Origin: Pedosphaera sp.
Lineage (GTDB): Bacteria; Verrucomicrobiota; Verrucomicrobiia; Limisphaerales; Pedosphaeraceae
Assembly (NCBI GenBank): GCA_028293465.1
Contig: JAQGOT010000102.1
Location: forward strand, 1-13,913
Direction: 5' to 3'
DNA length: 13,913 nt
Within the stretch, counting starts at the first letter, position 1. Each line of letters opens with the position of its first letter. The notes under the pieces were generated by a model. The model was not told where the DNA came from. It did no database searches and saw nothing but the letters and a program-made list of their open reading frames with translations. Below, in pieces: positions 13,744 to 13,913 of the stretch. The position numbers and the translations under genes are program-made.

Positions 13744-13913
13744 ATGAAAACACGTTCGTTTCAAAAACGGTCGGGTGGTTTCACCCTGATCGAAATCATG
13801 GTGGTGGTGGTCATTCTCGGCATTCTGGCCGCCACGATCATCCCGCAATTCATGGGCACGACCCAGGATGCCAAGGTGAGCACGGCCAAGTCCACCGTCG
13901 CCGAACTCGAATC
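13744..13913 (+). CDS. gspG: Major pseudopilin GspG, 3' end outside window
   Basis: About 56 residues are visible before the window ends. The leader MKTRSFQKRSGG is short and basic and ends in glycine. It is followed by the methylated segment FTLIEIMVVVVILGILAATI with glutamate at +5, then PQFMGTTQDAKVSTAKSTVAEL. The phrase VVVVILGILAA followed by P-x-x-MG and the AK-x-x-x-A heptads is characteristic of GspG, the main subunit of the type II secretion pseudopilus. AAGGA at 13732-13736 lies seven bases ahead of the ATG and is a good ribosome binding site, which fixes the start. Unlike the two H-X9-DG prepilins in this window, the cleavage site is the canonical Gly-Phe, so it is the clear substrate of the standard prepilin peptidase. 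It completes a gspE-gspF-gspG order. Confidence 0.93.
   Translation, partial: MKTRSFQKRSGGFTLIEIMVVVVILGILAATIIPQFMGTTQDAKVSTAKSTVAELE

Noticed and set aside
1..13913. Search for CRISPR arrays, transposase genes, integrases and phage genes
   Set aside because: No regularly spaced repeats, no transposase or recombinase motifs and no terminal inverted repeats were seen by eye on either strand.

Overview
The window looks like chromosomal DNA from a Verrucomicrobiota bacterium, probably of the Pedosphaera/Limisphaerales kind. This rests on family recognition, not on a search. The signs are two prepilin-like proteins carrying the H-X9-DG motif typical of Planctomycetes and Verrucomicrobia, a secreted protein ending in the proline-linked C-terminal module common in that phylum, a Tat-exported NIPSNAP protein, moderately high GC, and a folP-cdaA-ybbR-glmM gene order.

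Layout. Positions 1-826 (+) hold the end of a secreted protein with a lectin-like (concanavalin A/LamG-type) fold. It is followed by an H-X9-DG prepilin-like gene (853-1668, +). Converging on it is a tight minus-strand operon, in transcription order folP (dihydropteroate synthase), cdaA (diadenylate cyclase), a one-domain YbbR/CdaR protein and glmM (phosphoglucosamine mutase), spanning 5213 down to 1693. Upstream of folP, also on minus, are a glyoxalase I-like gene (5477-5863) and a Tat-exported two-domain NIPSNAP protein (5912-6718). A divergent plus-strand gene (6865-8091) encodes an unrecognised outer-membrane beta-barrel candidate. Next is a minus-strand zinc-knuckle protein (8139-8633) that may be the surviving C-terminal part of a PAS-like sensor. 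After a 400-base intergenic region with several palindromes and a sigma70-like promoter comes a second H-X9-DG prepilin gene (9035-9868, +), which has a textbook intrinsic terminator. A gene-poor stretch follows, carrying tRNA-Leu(GAG) at 10357-10441. The window ends in a type II secretion / type IV pilus-like operon: gspE (10878-12473), gspF (12470-13714) and the start of gspG (13744 to the window end).

How the genes fit together. The folP operon links folate synthesis, c-di-AMP signalling and the first committed step towards peptidoglycan amino-sugars; in Firmicutes CdaA, CdaR and GlmM form a regulatory complex. The gspEFG genes supply the cytoplasmic ATPase, the inner-membrane platform and the major pseudopilin of a secretion machine. 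The two solitary H-X9-DG prepilins and the lectin-like protein are plausible envelope or secreted proteins, but nothing here ties them directly to this machine.

I found no CRISPR array, insertion sequence, prophage or defence island, and no clearly new multi-gene system. The best leads are the uncharacterised outer-membrane candidate, the possibly broken sensor gene, the palindromes ahead of the second prepilin, and the unassigned 9926-10356 stretch.
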